From the NCBI RefSeq assembly GCF_001894825.1, contig NZ_BCWY01000029.1, positions 49,142-113,141 of the forward strand: DNA of 64,000 nucleotides, written 5' to 3'. The notes below the pieces were generated by a model. It was given only the letters and a program-made list of their open reading frames with translations, was not told the origin of the DNA and ran no database searches. Every line of letters begins with the position of its first letter. The first letter of the stretch is position 1. This DNA is from Rhodococcus jostii NBRC 16295 (GTDB lineage: Bacteria > Actinomycetota > Actinomycetes > Mycobacteriales > Mycobacteriaceae). The position numbers were made by a program, and so were the translations under genes. Positions 1 through 8,202 of this stretch are shown one piece after another.

Positions 1-122
1 CCGGCAGCAGCGTCACCGACGTCGCTGCCGGAGCCGTCGTCGCTGCAGCCGGCCACGGCTATCCCGGCAAGTGTCGCGAAACTGATCGACAGCATGGCAC
101 GTCGGCTCAACGTCGGAGTCAT
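1..122 (-). CDS. Lipoprotein N-terminus, cut by window edge
   Basis: Only the first 40 codons are visible, reading leftward out of the window from an ATG at 122. They encode a lipoprotein signal peptide: a basic start (MTPTLSRRAM), a hydrophobic core and a lipobox ending IAVAGC, followed by a Ser/Asp/Gly-rich linker typical of actinobacterial solute-binding lipoproteins. An IdeR/DtxR-type iron box lies about 18 nt upstream, so an iron-siderophore binding lipoprotein is the best guess. The mature domain lies outside the window, so the product class is inference. Confidence 0.7.
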   Translation of the reverse strand, partial: MTPTLSRRAMLSISFATLAGIAVAGCSDDGSGSDVGDAAA

Positions 123-139
123 ATCCGGTCCTCTCAGGC

Positions 140-158
140 TTTGGGTAGCCTAACCATA
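140..158 (-). promoter_or_regulatory. IdeR/DtxR-type iron box
   Basis: On the minus strand the 19 bp TATGGTTAGGCTACCCAAA match the DtxR/IdeR consensus TTAGGTTAGGCTAACCTAA at 15 of 19 positions, including the whole core GGTTAGGCTA. The site is 18 bp upstream of the lipoprotein start, where iron-bound IdeR would block transcription. It predicts induction of that gene under iron limitation. Confidence 0.65.
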
Positions 159-189
159 GAGGACACGTCGGGCACGTGCGGCCGCGACC

Positions 190-1029
190 TCAGCTCACCG
201 CGCCGGCGTCGAGGTCGGCAATCGCCCCGGTCACCTCGGGCACGGAGGTGGCGGTGACATCGTCGAGCCCCGGGACGGACCGGTAGTACGCCCGGACCCG
301 GTTGTCCTCGCAGTGGTACTCGACGACCCCGAGTTGCTGCAGCGTTCCCGGTACGGCGTCGTCGACGTCCCCGACGAAGCCGGTAGCTGGCGCCCAGACC
401 TCGACGGCGTCACCTCGCCACGTCTGGCGGTAGCAGTGCAGGTGTCCGCTGCCCACGGCCGCGAGGGACACCTGGTCGAGCAGAGCGAGCAGACGCGTCC
501 TCGACTCTCCGATGTCGACGGCATGCCCGACCGGCTCGTCCAGTGCGCTCCAGATCGGCTTGTGGAGGAACACGATCACCGGCCGGCCGCTCAGTTCGGC
601 CACGGACCGTTCGATCCACTGCCACTGCGCGGCCTCCCGGTCGAGTCCCGACCCGAACAGTTCGCTGTTCAGGCCGAGGACGGTCCACCCGTCGACGTCG
701 CGCCGCCAGTGATCGGGGCCCCACACCGCCTCGAATGCCGCGACCCGCTCGTCGCTGACACCGATCCCCTTCCACGGCGTCTCCCCCGGTTCCCCGACGT
801 CGTGGTTGCCGGGCACGACGACCACGGGAGCGGTGAACCGCTGCATCAGTTCACGGGCGTGCGCACGGTCGTCGGCGTCGTCGGGATGGATGATGACGAT
901 GTCACCGGAGTGGACGATCAGGTCGGGACGGACCTGATCGTTCACGTAGTCGACGATGCGATCGAAGTTCTCCTGCGTGCGCCCGCCGCGGGCGGTCAGG
1001 TGTGTATCACTGATCTGGACGATCTTCAT
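190..1029 (-). CDS. Metallophosphoesterase, CpdA/GpdQ-like
   Basis: A 279-residue calcineurin-like phosphoesterase. The dinuclear metal ligands are visible in order: D8 and H10 (ISDTHL), D43 (HSGDI), N75/H76 (PGNHD), H156 (FLHKP), and H196/H198 (SGHLH). This is the layout of the class III cyclic-nucleotide phosphodiesterase/GpdQ family, which hydrolyses phosphodiesters such as cAMP or glycerophosphodiesters. There is no signal peptide, so it should be cytosolic. It is the last gene of the operon, 32 nt after the second permease gene, which suggests its substrate is brought in by that importer. The exact substrate cannot be read from sequence. Confidence 0.85.
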   Translation of the reverse strand: MKIVQISDTHLTARGGRTQENFDRIVDYVNDQVRPDLIVHSGDIVIIHPDDADDRAHARELMQRFTAPVVVVPGNHDVGEPGETPWKGIGVSDERVAAFEAVWGPDHWRRDVDGWTVLGLNSELFGSGLDREAAQWQWIERSVAELSGRPVIVFLHKPIWSALDEPVGHAVDIGESRTRLLALLDQVSLAAVGSGHLHCYRQTWRGDAVEVWAPATGFVGDVDDAVPGTLQQLGVVEYHCEDNRVRAYYRSVPGLDDVTATSVPEVTGAIADLDAGAVS

Positions 1030-1061
1030 CGAAACTCCTTCGAATTATGTTTGGCCGTGCA

Positions 1062-1952
1062 CTATTTGAGGCCCGAGCGGACGAATGCGTCACGCACGTA
1101 GCGCTGGAGGAACAGGTAGATCAGGAAGATGGGCAGGCAGGCGAGACCGGACGCCGCCATCACCGCGCCCCAGTTGTTGCCCTCCGCACCGAGGAAGCCG
1201 CGAATTCCGATCTGGACGACCGCGTTCGACTGCCGCATGATCAGCGAAGGCCACAGGTACTCGTTCCACGCCGAGATGAACAACATGATGCCCAGTGCCG
1301 CGAGCGCCGGCCGCATGTTGGGCAGCACCACCTTCCACAGCGTGGACCACGAGTTCTGGCCGTCGATCTGCGACGCGTCCAGCAACTCCCGGGGGAAGGC
1401 CTCCATGTGCTGGCGCATGAGCAGGACGCCGAACGCCGAACACAGGTTCGGGATCACGATCCCGGCAACGGTATCGAGCAGGCCCATCTGTGAGATGAGG
1501 AGATAGTTCGGGATCATGGTGACCTGGAACGGCACCAGCCAGGATCCCACGAACAGCAGGAACAGGACCTGCTTCCCGAAGAAGGTCCACCGTGCGAACG
1601 CGTAGGCGGCCAGGATCGCGACGAGGAGCTGGCTCACCGACATCGCCAGCGCCATGACGAACGTGTTGACCAGCATCGACGCCATCGGAATGGTCTCCCA
1701 CACGTAGCGGAAGTTGTCGAGACTGAACGGGGACGGCACGGGGCTGACCGACAGGGAGTCCTCGGGACGGCGGAACGCGGTGGCGAACATCCAGTACACC
1801 GGGAAGATGCTGAAGACGGTGACCGCGGCGAGCACCACGTGTCCCGTCGCCACCCGTCCGACGGAACGGGTGGCGACCGGGGCGTCGCCGGGATCGCGGG
1901 CCGGGACTGTGGCGGCCGTGCGGGTCGGCGCCTCGACGAGTGCAAATGCCAT
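1062..1952 (-). CDS. ABC sugar permease, UgpE/MalG type
   Basis: A 296-residue binding-protein-dependent transport permease. After an N-terminal Ala/Thr/Pro-rich stretch come six predicted membrane segments and an EAA loop around DASQIDGQNSWSTLWKVVLP, which contacts the ATPase. The open frame runs further upstream, but the ATG at 1952 lies 8 nt after the stop of the preceding permease gene, gives the family's usual length and is preferred. It should pair with the UgpA-like permease as the membrane channel of a carbohydrate or glycerol-phosphate-type (CUT1) importer. Confidence 0.88.
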   Translation of the reverse strand: MAFALVEAPTRTAATVPARDPGDAPVATRSVGRVATGHVVLAAVTVFSIFPVYWMFATAFRRPEDSLSVSPVPSPFSLDNFRYVWETIPMASMLVNTFVMALAMSVSQLLVAILAAYAFARWTFFGKQVLFLLFVGSWLVPFQVTMIPNYLLISQMGLLDTVAGIVIPNLCSAFGVLLMRQHMEAFPRELLDASQIDGQNSWSTLWKVVLPNMRPALAALGIMLFISAWNEYLWPSLIMRQSNAVVQIGIRGFLGAEGNNWGAVMAASGLACLPIFLIYLFLQRYVRDAFVRSGLK

Positions 1953-1960
1953 GGGGTGTC

Positions 1961-2914
1961 CTAGTTGTCGTAGAAGCTCAGCCGGTCCGACACACGGACG
2001 AACACGACGGCGATCAGCCCGAAGCCCAGGAAGAACAGGGTCCCGGCCGCAGCCGACAGCCCGGCGTCGAAATTCTGGAATCCGAACTCGTACAGCAGGT
2101 AGTAGATGTTGGTGGAGGCGCCGCTGGGGCCGCCCTGGGTGACGATGTCGATGATCGGGTAGGCCCACTGCGCGCCCAGCAGGATCGTCATGAGGCCGAG
2201 GAACACGAGCGTCGGCGACAGCAGCGGCAGCGTGATCCTGCGGGTGATCGTCGATTGCGATGCGCCGTCGAGTGCCGCAGCCGATGCGTAGTCGGGATTG
2301 ATTCCGGCCAGTCCGGCTGAGATGACGAGCACACCGAAGCCGAGCATCTGCCATCCGACGATGAGCACGACCCCGAGCATCGCCAGGCCGGGTTCACGGA
2401 ACACGTTGCCCAGTTCGAATCCGAGGGTCGCGGCCACCCGGGGAATCGTGCCGCCCTCGGGATTGAACAACCACCGCCAGATCGCGCTGCCCGCCACCGG
2501 GGTGATGAGAAACGGAACGAAGATCAGCGCCTGGTAGAGCGTCTTCCATCGTCCCGCGACCCGGTTCGACAGCAACGCGACGACCATCGGCAGCAGCAGC
2601 GAGAACACCATGAACGCGAGCACGTACACGATCGTGTTCCGCAGCGCCTGGTGGAGTTCGGGCAGCGACAGAACCCGGACGTAGTTGTCCATTCCCACGG
2701 GAACTTTCGGGCTGGTGGGCACCATGTTCCACTGGTAGAACGACAGCCCGACGGTCTCCCCCAGCGGCTTGTAGATCCACACGACGAGCAACACGACGGC
2801 AGGCAGCAGGTACAGGTACGGCGCAAGACCGCGTCCTACCCGTGCAACCGGTGACGGTCGCGTCGTCGTCTCGGCGCTTCCGGCGGACGACGTGGGCGGA
2901 ACTTCGACGAACAT
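1961..2914 (-). CDS. ABC sugar permease, UgpA/MalF type
   Basis: A 317-residue inner-membrane permease with an N-terminal cytosolic stretch, a first membrane segment at PYLYLLPAVVLLVVW and a C-terminal EAA loop (around YASAAALDGASQSTI). It is the CUT1-family partner of the UgpE-like permease just downstream. Its ATG at 2912-2914 shares a base with the TGA stop of the phosphoesterase gene (TGATG), indicating translational coupling. The N-terminal extension before the first membrane span is normal for UgpA-type subunits. Confidence 0.88.
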   Translation of the reverse strand: MFVEVPPTSSAGSAETTTRPSPVARVGRGLAPYLYLLPAVVLLVVWIYKPLGETVGLSFYQWNMVPTSPKVPVGMDNYVRVLSLPELHQALRNTIVYVLAFMVFSLLLPMVVALLSNRVAGRWKTLYQALIFVPFLITPVAGSAIWRWLFNPEGGTIPRVAATLGFELGNVFREPGLAMLGVVLIVGWQMLGFGVLVISAGLAGINPDYASAAALDGASQSTITRRITLPLLSPTLVFLGLMTILLGAQWAYPIIDIVTQGGPSGASTNIYYLLYEFGFQNFDAGLSAAAGTLFFLGFGLIAVVFVRVSDRLSFYDN

Positions 2915-3777
2915 CAGACGCCGGGCGCCGTGAGCTGTTCGATCGACTGCCGAATGTCGTCCGCAGTCATCTCGTACACCGCCGGGGACACGTCGAGCGG
3001 GACCACCGTGTGCAGCACGCGGTCGCGGTAGACGTGCACCATGTTGAAACCCTGGGCGCCGTCCTGGCCACGGATGCTGCCCGCGTCGACGAGCAGATCC
3101 TGCGTGTAGCAGGTGGCCGAGGCGACCGACACCGGGATGCCCGCGAACGTGCACGTCGTGGAGTAGTGCAGGTGGCCCGCGAGGATTCCGCGAACGTCGG
3201 TGCCCGCGAGCACCGCCTCGAGCCGGTGCTGTTCCTTCAACTCGACCGACTCGATGGCGTCGAGCAGGCCCGGCACCGGCGGGTGGTGCAGGGCGAGCAG
3301 GGTGCCGTGCGGTGCGGGCTCGGCCAGGACGTCGGTCAGCCAGGCGAGCTGCTCTTCGCTGATCAGCCCGTGATGGAATCCTGGAACCGTGCTGTCCAGC
3401 ACGATGATCCGCAGTCCGTTGACATCGACGACCGCGTCGACCGACTCCTCGGTGGGTTCGGCGTCCAGCAGACCGCTCCGAAAGGCAGGCCGGGCGTCGT
3501 GGTTGCCCATCACCCAGATCACCTTCGCGCCGAGTCGCTCCGCGGCAGGCTCGACGATCCGGCGCAGACGCACGTATGCCTCGGGCTCGCCCATGTCGGC
3601 GAGGTCGCCGGTGAACACGATGGCCTCGGGCCGCCTGCCGGCCTTCTCGAGTCGGTCGAAGAGACGGGTGAGGTTGGCGTCGCTGTCGACGCAGTCGTGG
3701 AGCAGGTCACCGTCGGTGACGAAGTGGGTGTCGCTGACGTGCAGGATGTAGTGATCCGGTTCGCCGTACTGGGACAT
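2914..3777 (-). CDS. Metallophosphoesterase, second in the operon
   Basis: A 287-residue calcineurin-like phosphoesterase with D16/H18 (VSDTHF), D58 (FTGDLAD), N92/H93 (MGNHD), a His pair in LALHHPP and AGHLHYS near residue 208. It belongs to the same Icc/CpdA family as the enzyme at 190-1029 but is clearly divergent from it, so the two are not a recent duplication. The ATG at 3777 has a good ribosome site (AGGAGA). Mycobacterial Rv0805-type cyclic nucleotide phosphodiesterases share these motifs, so a cAMP role is an alternative. Its place inside an importer operon favours a phosphodiester nutrient. Confidence 0.87.
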   Translation of the reverse strand: MSQYGEPDHYILHVSDTHFVTDGDLLHDCVDSDANLTRLFDRLEKAGRRPEAIVFTGDLADMGEPEAYVRLRRIVEPAAERLGAKVIWVMGNHDARPAFRSGLLDAEPTEESVDAVVDVNGLRIIVLDSTVPGFHHGLISEEQLAWLTDVLAEPAPHGTLLALHHPPVPGLLDAIESVELKEQHRLEAVLAGTDVRGILAGHLHYSTTCTFAGIPVSVASATCYTQDLLVDAGSIRGQDGAQGFNMVHVYRDRVLHTVVPLDVSPAVYEMTADDIRQSIEQLTAPGV

Positions 3778-3803
3778 GAATGTTTCTCCTGTGGATGTGG
3801 ATG

Positions 3804-4553
3804 TCAGGCGACGAGTGCGCGACGCAGGTCGTCGAATTCGCCCTCGGTCATGCCGTGGGCCCGGAGGTAGCCGCGGACGCCTCCGTGGGTGGTGGTGATC
3901 GAGTCGAGAGTCGTGCGCATCAGCGCGGACGGGCTGGCGCCGACCAGGTGGTCGACGTCCACGCCGTCGGGAAGGCCGCGGGCGCGCATCTTGTCGGCCA
4001 TCGCGAGCGCCCACTCACCGGCCAGCAGAACCTCGGACATTGCGTAGTCGGCCACGATGTCGCGCTGATCGACACCCACCGCCGCAAGGGTCAATGCGAC
4101 GACCAGACCGGTGCGGTCCTTGCCTGCGGTGCAGTGCACGACGGTGGGGTCGTCGCCCGAGCCGGCGATGGCACGGACTGCGCGGGTCAAGCGATGTCCG
4201 TAGTTCCCGACCATCTCGCGGTAGACGACGGCGAGGTCGAAGTTCGCGCCGTCGAGGTCGATCTCCCCCTCGTACACCGGCAGGTGCTCCACCCGATGTC
4301 CGACACCGTCGAGAGCGTTCGGGCTGTCGTCCAGTTCCTGCTGTTCGCGGAGGTCGATGACGAGTGCGAGTTTCCGCTCGCGGAGGAGGTCGCGCGCCGG
4401 CTGGTCGAGCTTGTGCAAGGCGTCCGACCGGAACAGCTTGTTCCACTTGGTCGTTCCCGCGTCCGTGGAAAAGCCGCCGAGATCGCGAAAGTTGTACGTG
4501 CCGGTCAGATTCAGGCGCCGATGATTGCTCGGCGCCGGCAGAGTGCTGGTCAT
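3804..4553 (-). CDS. Tyrosine/dual-specificity phosphatase-like protein
   Basis: A 249-residue protein of the Y_phosphatase3 (MptpB-like) family. The P-loop HCTAGKDRTG is at residues 140-149, with C141 as nucleophile and R147 for phosphate binding, and the family N-terminal signature NFRDLGG is at 21-27. In M. tuberculosis the relative PtpB dephosphorylates phosphotyrosine and phosphoinositides. Here it lies between the solute-binding protein and a phosphoesterase in one operon. Removal of phosphate from a small imported molecule is therefore at least as likely as protein dephosphorylation. No secretion signal is visible. Confidence 0.85.
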   Translation of the reverse strand: MTSTLPAPSNHRRLNLTGTYNFRDLGGFSTDAGTTKWNKLFRSDALHKLDQPARDLLRERKLALVIDLREQQELDDSPNALDGVGHRVEHLPVYEGEIDLDGANFDLAVVYREMVGNYGHRLTRAVRAIAGSGDDPTVVHCTAGKDRTGLVVALTLAAVGVDQRDIVADYAMSEVLLAGEWALAMADKMRARGLPDGVDVDHLVGASPSALMRTTLDSITTTHGGVRGYLRAHGMTEGEFDDLRRALVA

Positions 4554-4584
4554 GTTTCGGTGTCTCGTTCCGTTCGGAAGGTGG

Positions 4585-5946
4585 TTACCGGATGAGGTCT
4601 TGGACGCGCTGCTGCGCCGCCTGCATGGTGGTGGCCGGGTCCTTGCCGTAGTACACCGAGTCCTCCACCGCCTGTTCGAGAATGTCGTCGGCCTGCACGT
4701 AGCTGTTGCCGGGGTAGGACTTCCACGCCTCGAGCTTGTCGAGTTGTCCGAGGTTGGGCGCCAGCAGCGGATTGTTGTCGGCCCATTCCTTCAGCGACGC
4801 CGGGTCCTGCGTGAGTGACGGGCGCAGCGGCAGGTAGCCGATCTTGCTGGAGATCTCGGTGTACGCGTGATCGCTCGTCATGAACGTGATGAACTCCCAC
4901 GACGCGCGCTGCTTCGCCGGATCCTGCGAGAACGTGAACAACGCCGACCCGGAATTGGTGGGCACGGCGTCGTGGCCGTCGAAGGCGGGCATCGGTGCGG
5001 CCCGCAGGTCCCAGCCGCCGGTGGCCGCCGACTTCATGAACATCCCCTGCAGCGCCGACGTCTGCAACTGGATCGCCACGTCACCCTTCGCGAAACTTTC
5101 GTACTGGGTGGTCGAGTCGAGATTGGCGAGGACGCCGTCGTCGTACATCTGCCGCAACGTGGTCACCGCCGATACCGCCTCGGGCTCACCGAATTCGATG
5201 GTCGTGCGGTCCTGCGACAGCACGTCGCCGCCGGCCGACCGGAACAGCGCCTGCATGCACCAGTTTCCGCCCTTCACCGAGCACGACACGGACAGCGCCG
5301 GCTTGCCCGTCGCCGCAGTCACCGCCTTCGCGGCGGCCGCGACCTTCGGCCACGTCGACAGGTCCGCGTCGGCCGGCAGGCCGGCCTTCGCGAGTGCCGT
5401 CGCGTTGTAGAAGAGGGTGGGTGTGGAGAACACGTACGGGATGCCGAACGTCTCGCCGTTCCAGTCGCCGAGCGTCGCGGCCCGCGGGTGGAACGGGTGC
5501 TCGCCGCCGAACGTCGCGTCCACGGCCTCCGCGCCGAACAGTCCGTCGAGCGACTGGGCACCGAGTTCGTTGACGGCGAAATCGAGGGTGTCGAAGGTCA
5601 ATTGGGCCACATCGGGCGGCGAGCCGGCGAGCATCTGTGTCTGCACGCTACTCGCCGTTCCGGACCCTGCGGTGCCGCTGCCCTGCGGCGGCTGCGCCTT
5701 CACGTGGATGTTCGGGTGCTCGGCCTCGAAGTCGGCGACGAGGCCGTTGATCGTGTCCGACCACAGTCCCGCCTGCTGGAGGTTGTACGACTCGAAGACG
5801 ATGTCGACCTGCTGGTTCGGGTCGAGTTCGGGCACCGGTTCGCCGCTGCCGGCAGCCCCGGGTGCGGCGCCGCCCGTGGCACAGCCGGCCAGGGTGGCGG
5901 CGGCCACGGCCGCGGCCAGCACGGCAGAGAGTGTCGATTTACGCAT
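4585..5946 (-). CDS. ABC solute-binding lipoprotein, sugar/UgpB type
   Basis: A 453-residue extracellular solute-binding protein (family 1). The signal peptide has a lipobox ending LAGC with the lipidated Cys at 22, followed by a Gly/Ala/Pro linker. The mature part has the family layout of UgpB/MalE-like proteins, including a PALSVSCSVKG segment and C-terminal Trp-rich helices. The start ATG overlaps the TGA of the upstream ATPase gene, and AGGAG lies in the ATPase coding end. It captures the solute outside the membrane and delivers it to the two permeases. The ligand is not evident from sequence. Confidence 0.9.
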   Translation of the reverse strand: MRKSTLSAVLAAAVAAATLAGCATGGAAPGAAGSGEPVPELDPNQQVDIVFESYNLQQAGLWSDTINGLVADFEAEHPNIHVKAQPPQGSGTAGSGTASSVQTQMLAGSPPDVAQLTFDTLDFAVNELGAQSLDGLFGAEAVDATFGGEHPFHPRAATLGDWNGETFGIPYVFSTPTLFYNATALAKAGLPADADLSTWPKVAAAAKAVTAATGKPALSVSCSVKGGNWCMQALFRSAGGDVLSQDRTTIEFGEPEAVSAVTTLRQMYDDGVLANLDSTTQYESFAKGDVAIQLQTSALQGMFMKSAATGGWDLRAAPMPAFDGHDAVPTNSGSALFTFSQDPAKQRASWEFITFMTSDHAYTEISSKIGYLPLRPSLTQDPASLKEWADNNPLLAPNLGQLDKLEAWKSYPGNSYVQADDILEQAVEDSVYYGKDPATTMQAAQQRVQDLIR

Positions 5947-7097
5947 CACGCTGCTCCTGTTGCGGAAAGTGTTTCGGAGTGAATCGGGGGTTGAAGGTCG
6001 GCGAGTTCGGGGACGTCGACCCATTCCAGACGGCGTCCGGTCGCGCGGTCGAAGAGGTGCAGGTGGGCGGGATCCGCGGTGAGGACCGCGGACCGGTGGG
6101 CGTGCAACGCGATCGGCCGGGGCGCCCGGACGCAGACAGTCGCACCGCCGACCTCGCAGTACGCGACCTGCTCGCTGCCGAGGTTCTCGACCGACGTCAC
6201 GTCCACCGACAGCCGCACGCCCGCTTTCTCGGCGGGATCGACCACCCGGAGATGTTCCGGCCGGATCCCCAGGACGATGTCGCGGCCCTCGGTCTGTCCC
6301 GGCCACAGCGGCGCGGTCACTCCCTCGGCCGACGCCACGACCGTCCCCTGCACCGTGCGGACCCGCGCGTCGAGCAGATTCATCGCGGGACTGCCGAGGA
6401 AACCGGCGACGAACACGGATGCCGGACGGTCGTAGACGTCCTCGGGCGTTCCGACCTGTTCGAGAGCGCCGTTGTCGAGCAGGGCGATCCGCGTCGCCAT
6501 CGTCATCGCCTCGACCTGATCGTGGGTGACGTACACGAACGTGGCTCCGAGCCTGCGATGGAGTTCGGTGAGTTCGCGCCGCGTCGCGGTCCGGAGCTTG
6601 GCATCGAGATTGGAGAGCGGCTCGTCCATCAGGAACGCCTTCGGATTGCGCACGATCGCGCGCCCGACCGCGACGCGTTGCCGCTGGCCGCCGGACAGCT
6701 CCTTCGGCTTTCTGCCCAGCAGGTGAGCGATGTCGAGTTGCTGCGCGACGGCCTCGACACGCTCGGCGGCCTCGGACTTGCGCATCTTCTTCACGCGCAA
6801 TGGAAACGCGAGGTTCTTCGCGACGCTGAGGTGTGGGTAGAGCGCGTAGCTCTGGAAGACCATCGCGACGTCCCGGCGCCGGGACGGGGCGGCGGTGATG
6901 TCTTCGTCGTCGAGCAGGATACGGCCGCCGGTCGGCTCGAGGAGGCCCGCGAGCATCCTCAGCAGCGTGGTCTTGCCGCAACCGCTGGGCCCGAGGAGGA
7001 CGAGGAAGTCGCCGTCCCGGATGTCGAGGTCGATGTTGTCGACCGCGGTGAAATCTGCGAACTTCCGACTCAGATTCTCGATCCGAATCCTGCCCAT
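5946..7097 (-). CDS. ABC importer ATPase, MalK/UgpC/MsmK type
   Basis: A 383-residue ATPase. Walker A GPSGCGKT is at 36-43, the Q-loop at FQSYALYPH, the signature LSGGQ at 134-138 and Walker B FLMDEP at 155-160. A C-terminal regulatory TOBE-like region of about 140 residues is typical of carbohydrate importers. It is the first gene of the operon and energises the UgpA/UgpE-like permeases. The start at 7097 follows GGGAGAGGCC. Having the ATPase first, ahead of the binding protein, is less common than the reverse order. Confidence 0.92.
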   Translation of the reverse strand: MGRIRIENLSRKFADFTAVDNIDLDIRDGDFLVLLGPSGCGKTTLLRMLAGLLEPTGGRILLDDEDITAAPSRRRDVAMVFQSYALYPHLSVAKNLAFPLRVKKMRKSEAAERVEAVAQQLDIAHLLGRKPKELSGGQRQRVAVGRAIVRNPKAFLMDEPLSNLDAKLRTATRRELTELHRRLGATFVYVTHDQVEAMTMATRIALLDNGALEQVGTPEDVYDRPASVFVAGFLGSPAMNLLDARVRTVQGTVVASAEGVTAPLWPGQTEGRDIVLGIRPEHLRVVDPAEKAGVRLSVDVTSVENLGSEQVAYCEVGGATVCVRAPRPIALHAHRSAVLTADPAHLHLFDRATGRRLEWVDVPELADLQPPIHSETLSATGAA

Positions 7098-7111
7098 TGG
7101 CCTCTCCCGAT

Positions 7112-7154
7112 GAAATGACGTTACCCAATCTCAGCGAGACGGGAATTTCGTTAC
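7112..7154. promoter_or_regulatory. Possible operator of the importer operon
   Basis: The 147-nt gap between the RpiR gene and the importer operon contains two CGTTAC direct repeats (7119-7124 and 7149-7154), exactly 30 bp apart. It also contains a GAAAT...ATTTC pair (7112-7116 and 7145-7149). Three helical turns between repeats would place two dimers on one face. Assigning this to the adjacent RpiR protein is inference. Confidence 0.3.
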
Positions 7155-7244
7155 ATCGGTAGTTAGCCAGGCTCAGGTTAATGGCGAGCGAATGGCTGTC
7201 CAATCATCGGTGATGCTTCGCGCAACTACCGGAGCCGGACGCCC

Positions 7245-8114
7245 TCACGGATGGATCAGCGGCACAATCTGTTTGAACGTCGCCGCGGCCGCCTCCGCCG
7301 ATCCACCCCGCACCCGGCAGACGGCGATCTGCAGGCTGATGAGGAACGCAATCTGCACCACGGTGGCCGACGCACCCAGCCCACCCCACGGCCCCGTGCC
7401 GCCACCGATGACGAGCCCGATATCGGATTTCTCCACCAGCGTCGATCGGGCGTAGCTGGTGACGCCGATGACCGTGGCGCCCGCCGCGCGGGCGGCCTCC
7501 ACCGGCCGCAGGGTGACCGTGTTCAGCCCGCTGTCGCTCACCGCGAGGCACACGTCGCGGGAGGTGAGGCGCCCCGCAGTCAATTGCTGGATCACGGCAT
7601 CGGTCGGTGCCTCGGCGTGGCGGCCGTTGAGAATGAACCGGACGGCCACGGCAGCCGCCGACGGTCCAGAACCGCCGTTCCCCACCACGACTACCCGCTC
7701 CGCCGTCGCGAGCGCCGACACCGCCCGTTCGAATGCGTCTTCGTCGAGGGGTGCGAGAGCGCCGGCGAGGTCCGTCGCCAGTTCGGCGAACACCGCCCGC
7801 ACCAGCCCCGAACCGCTCTTTTCGGCCGGGAGTTCTCCCGAGGGACCCGTGTCGGCGGCACCCAGATCCCTCAGCAGAAGCATCCGCAGGTGCTGGAACC
7901 CCTTGAAACCGAGATTCTGGCAGGCCCGGATCACCGTGGCCGTCGACGTCCCCGCATTCTCGGCCACGTCGGCGGCGGACCACCAGGCAACCTCGCTCGG
8001 GCGCGCGACGCAGACCTCGGCGACGCGACGTTCACTCGGCGCGAGTGACGGCGCAATGGCACGGATCGCGGACAGGGTCGCTCCCACGGGCGGGTCGCTC
8101 GGTGACGAACTCAT
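7245..8114 (-). CDS. RpiR/MurR-family regulator with SIS domain
   Basis: A 289-residue regulator. The N-terminal HTH_6 domain (about residues 10-80) includes SAADVAENAGTSTATVIR. A SIS sugar-phosphate isomerase-fold domain (about 115-255) starts with VVGNGGSGPSA. SIS domains of this family bind phosphorylated sugars, which fits an operon full of phosphoesterases. ATG 8114 is chosen; an upstream GTG at 8132 would add six residues. It lies on the same strand as the importer operon, 147 nt upstream of it, and probably controls it. Confidence 0.85.
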   Translation of the reverse strand: MSSSPSDPPVGATLSAIRAIAPSLAPSERRVAEVCVARPSEVAWWSAADVAENAGTSTATVIRACQNLGFKGFQHLRMLLLRDLGAADTGPSGELPAEKSGSGLVRAVFAELATDLAGALAPLDEDAFERAVSALATAERVVVVGNGGSGPSAAAVAVRFILNGRHAEAPTDAVIQQLTAGRLTSRDVCLAVSDSGLNTVTLRPVEAARAAGATVIGVTSYARSTLVEKSDIGLVIGGGTGPWGGLGASATVVQIAFLISLQIAVCRVRGGSAEAAAATFKQIVPLIHP

Positions 8115-8202
8115 CCGACCTGGATAACACACGGCCGTGAACGACCGACGTCACGCCGTGCCCCACCGCGCGATGTCCGATTACGCCGAGGACTACACGA
8201 GT

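Noticed and set aside
7159..7182. Possible second iron box (GTTAGCCAGGCTCAGGTTAA)
   Set aside because: Only scattered matches to the DtxR/IdeR consensus, and the core GGTTAGGCTA is absent.
4585..7203. Very long minus-strand frame of 872 codons spanning the ATPase region
   Set aside because: Only its C-terminal half is the binding protein with a signal peptide at 5946. The upstream half is an Arg-rich shadow of the ATPase gene, which has clear Walker motifs in another frame.
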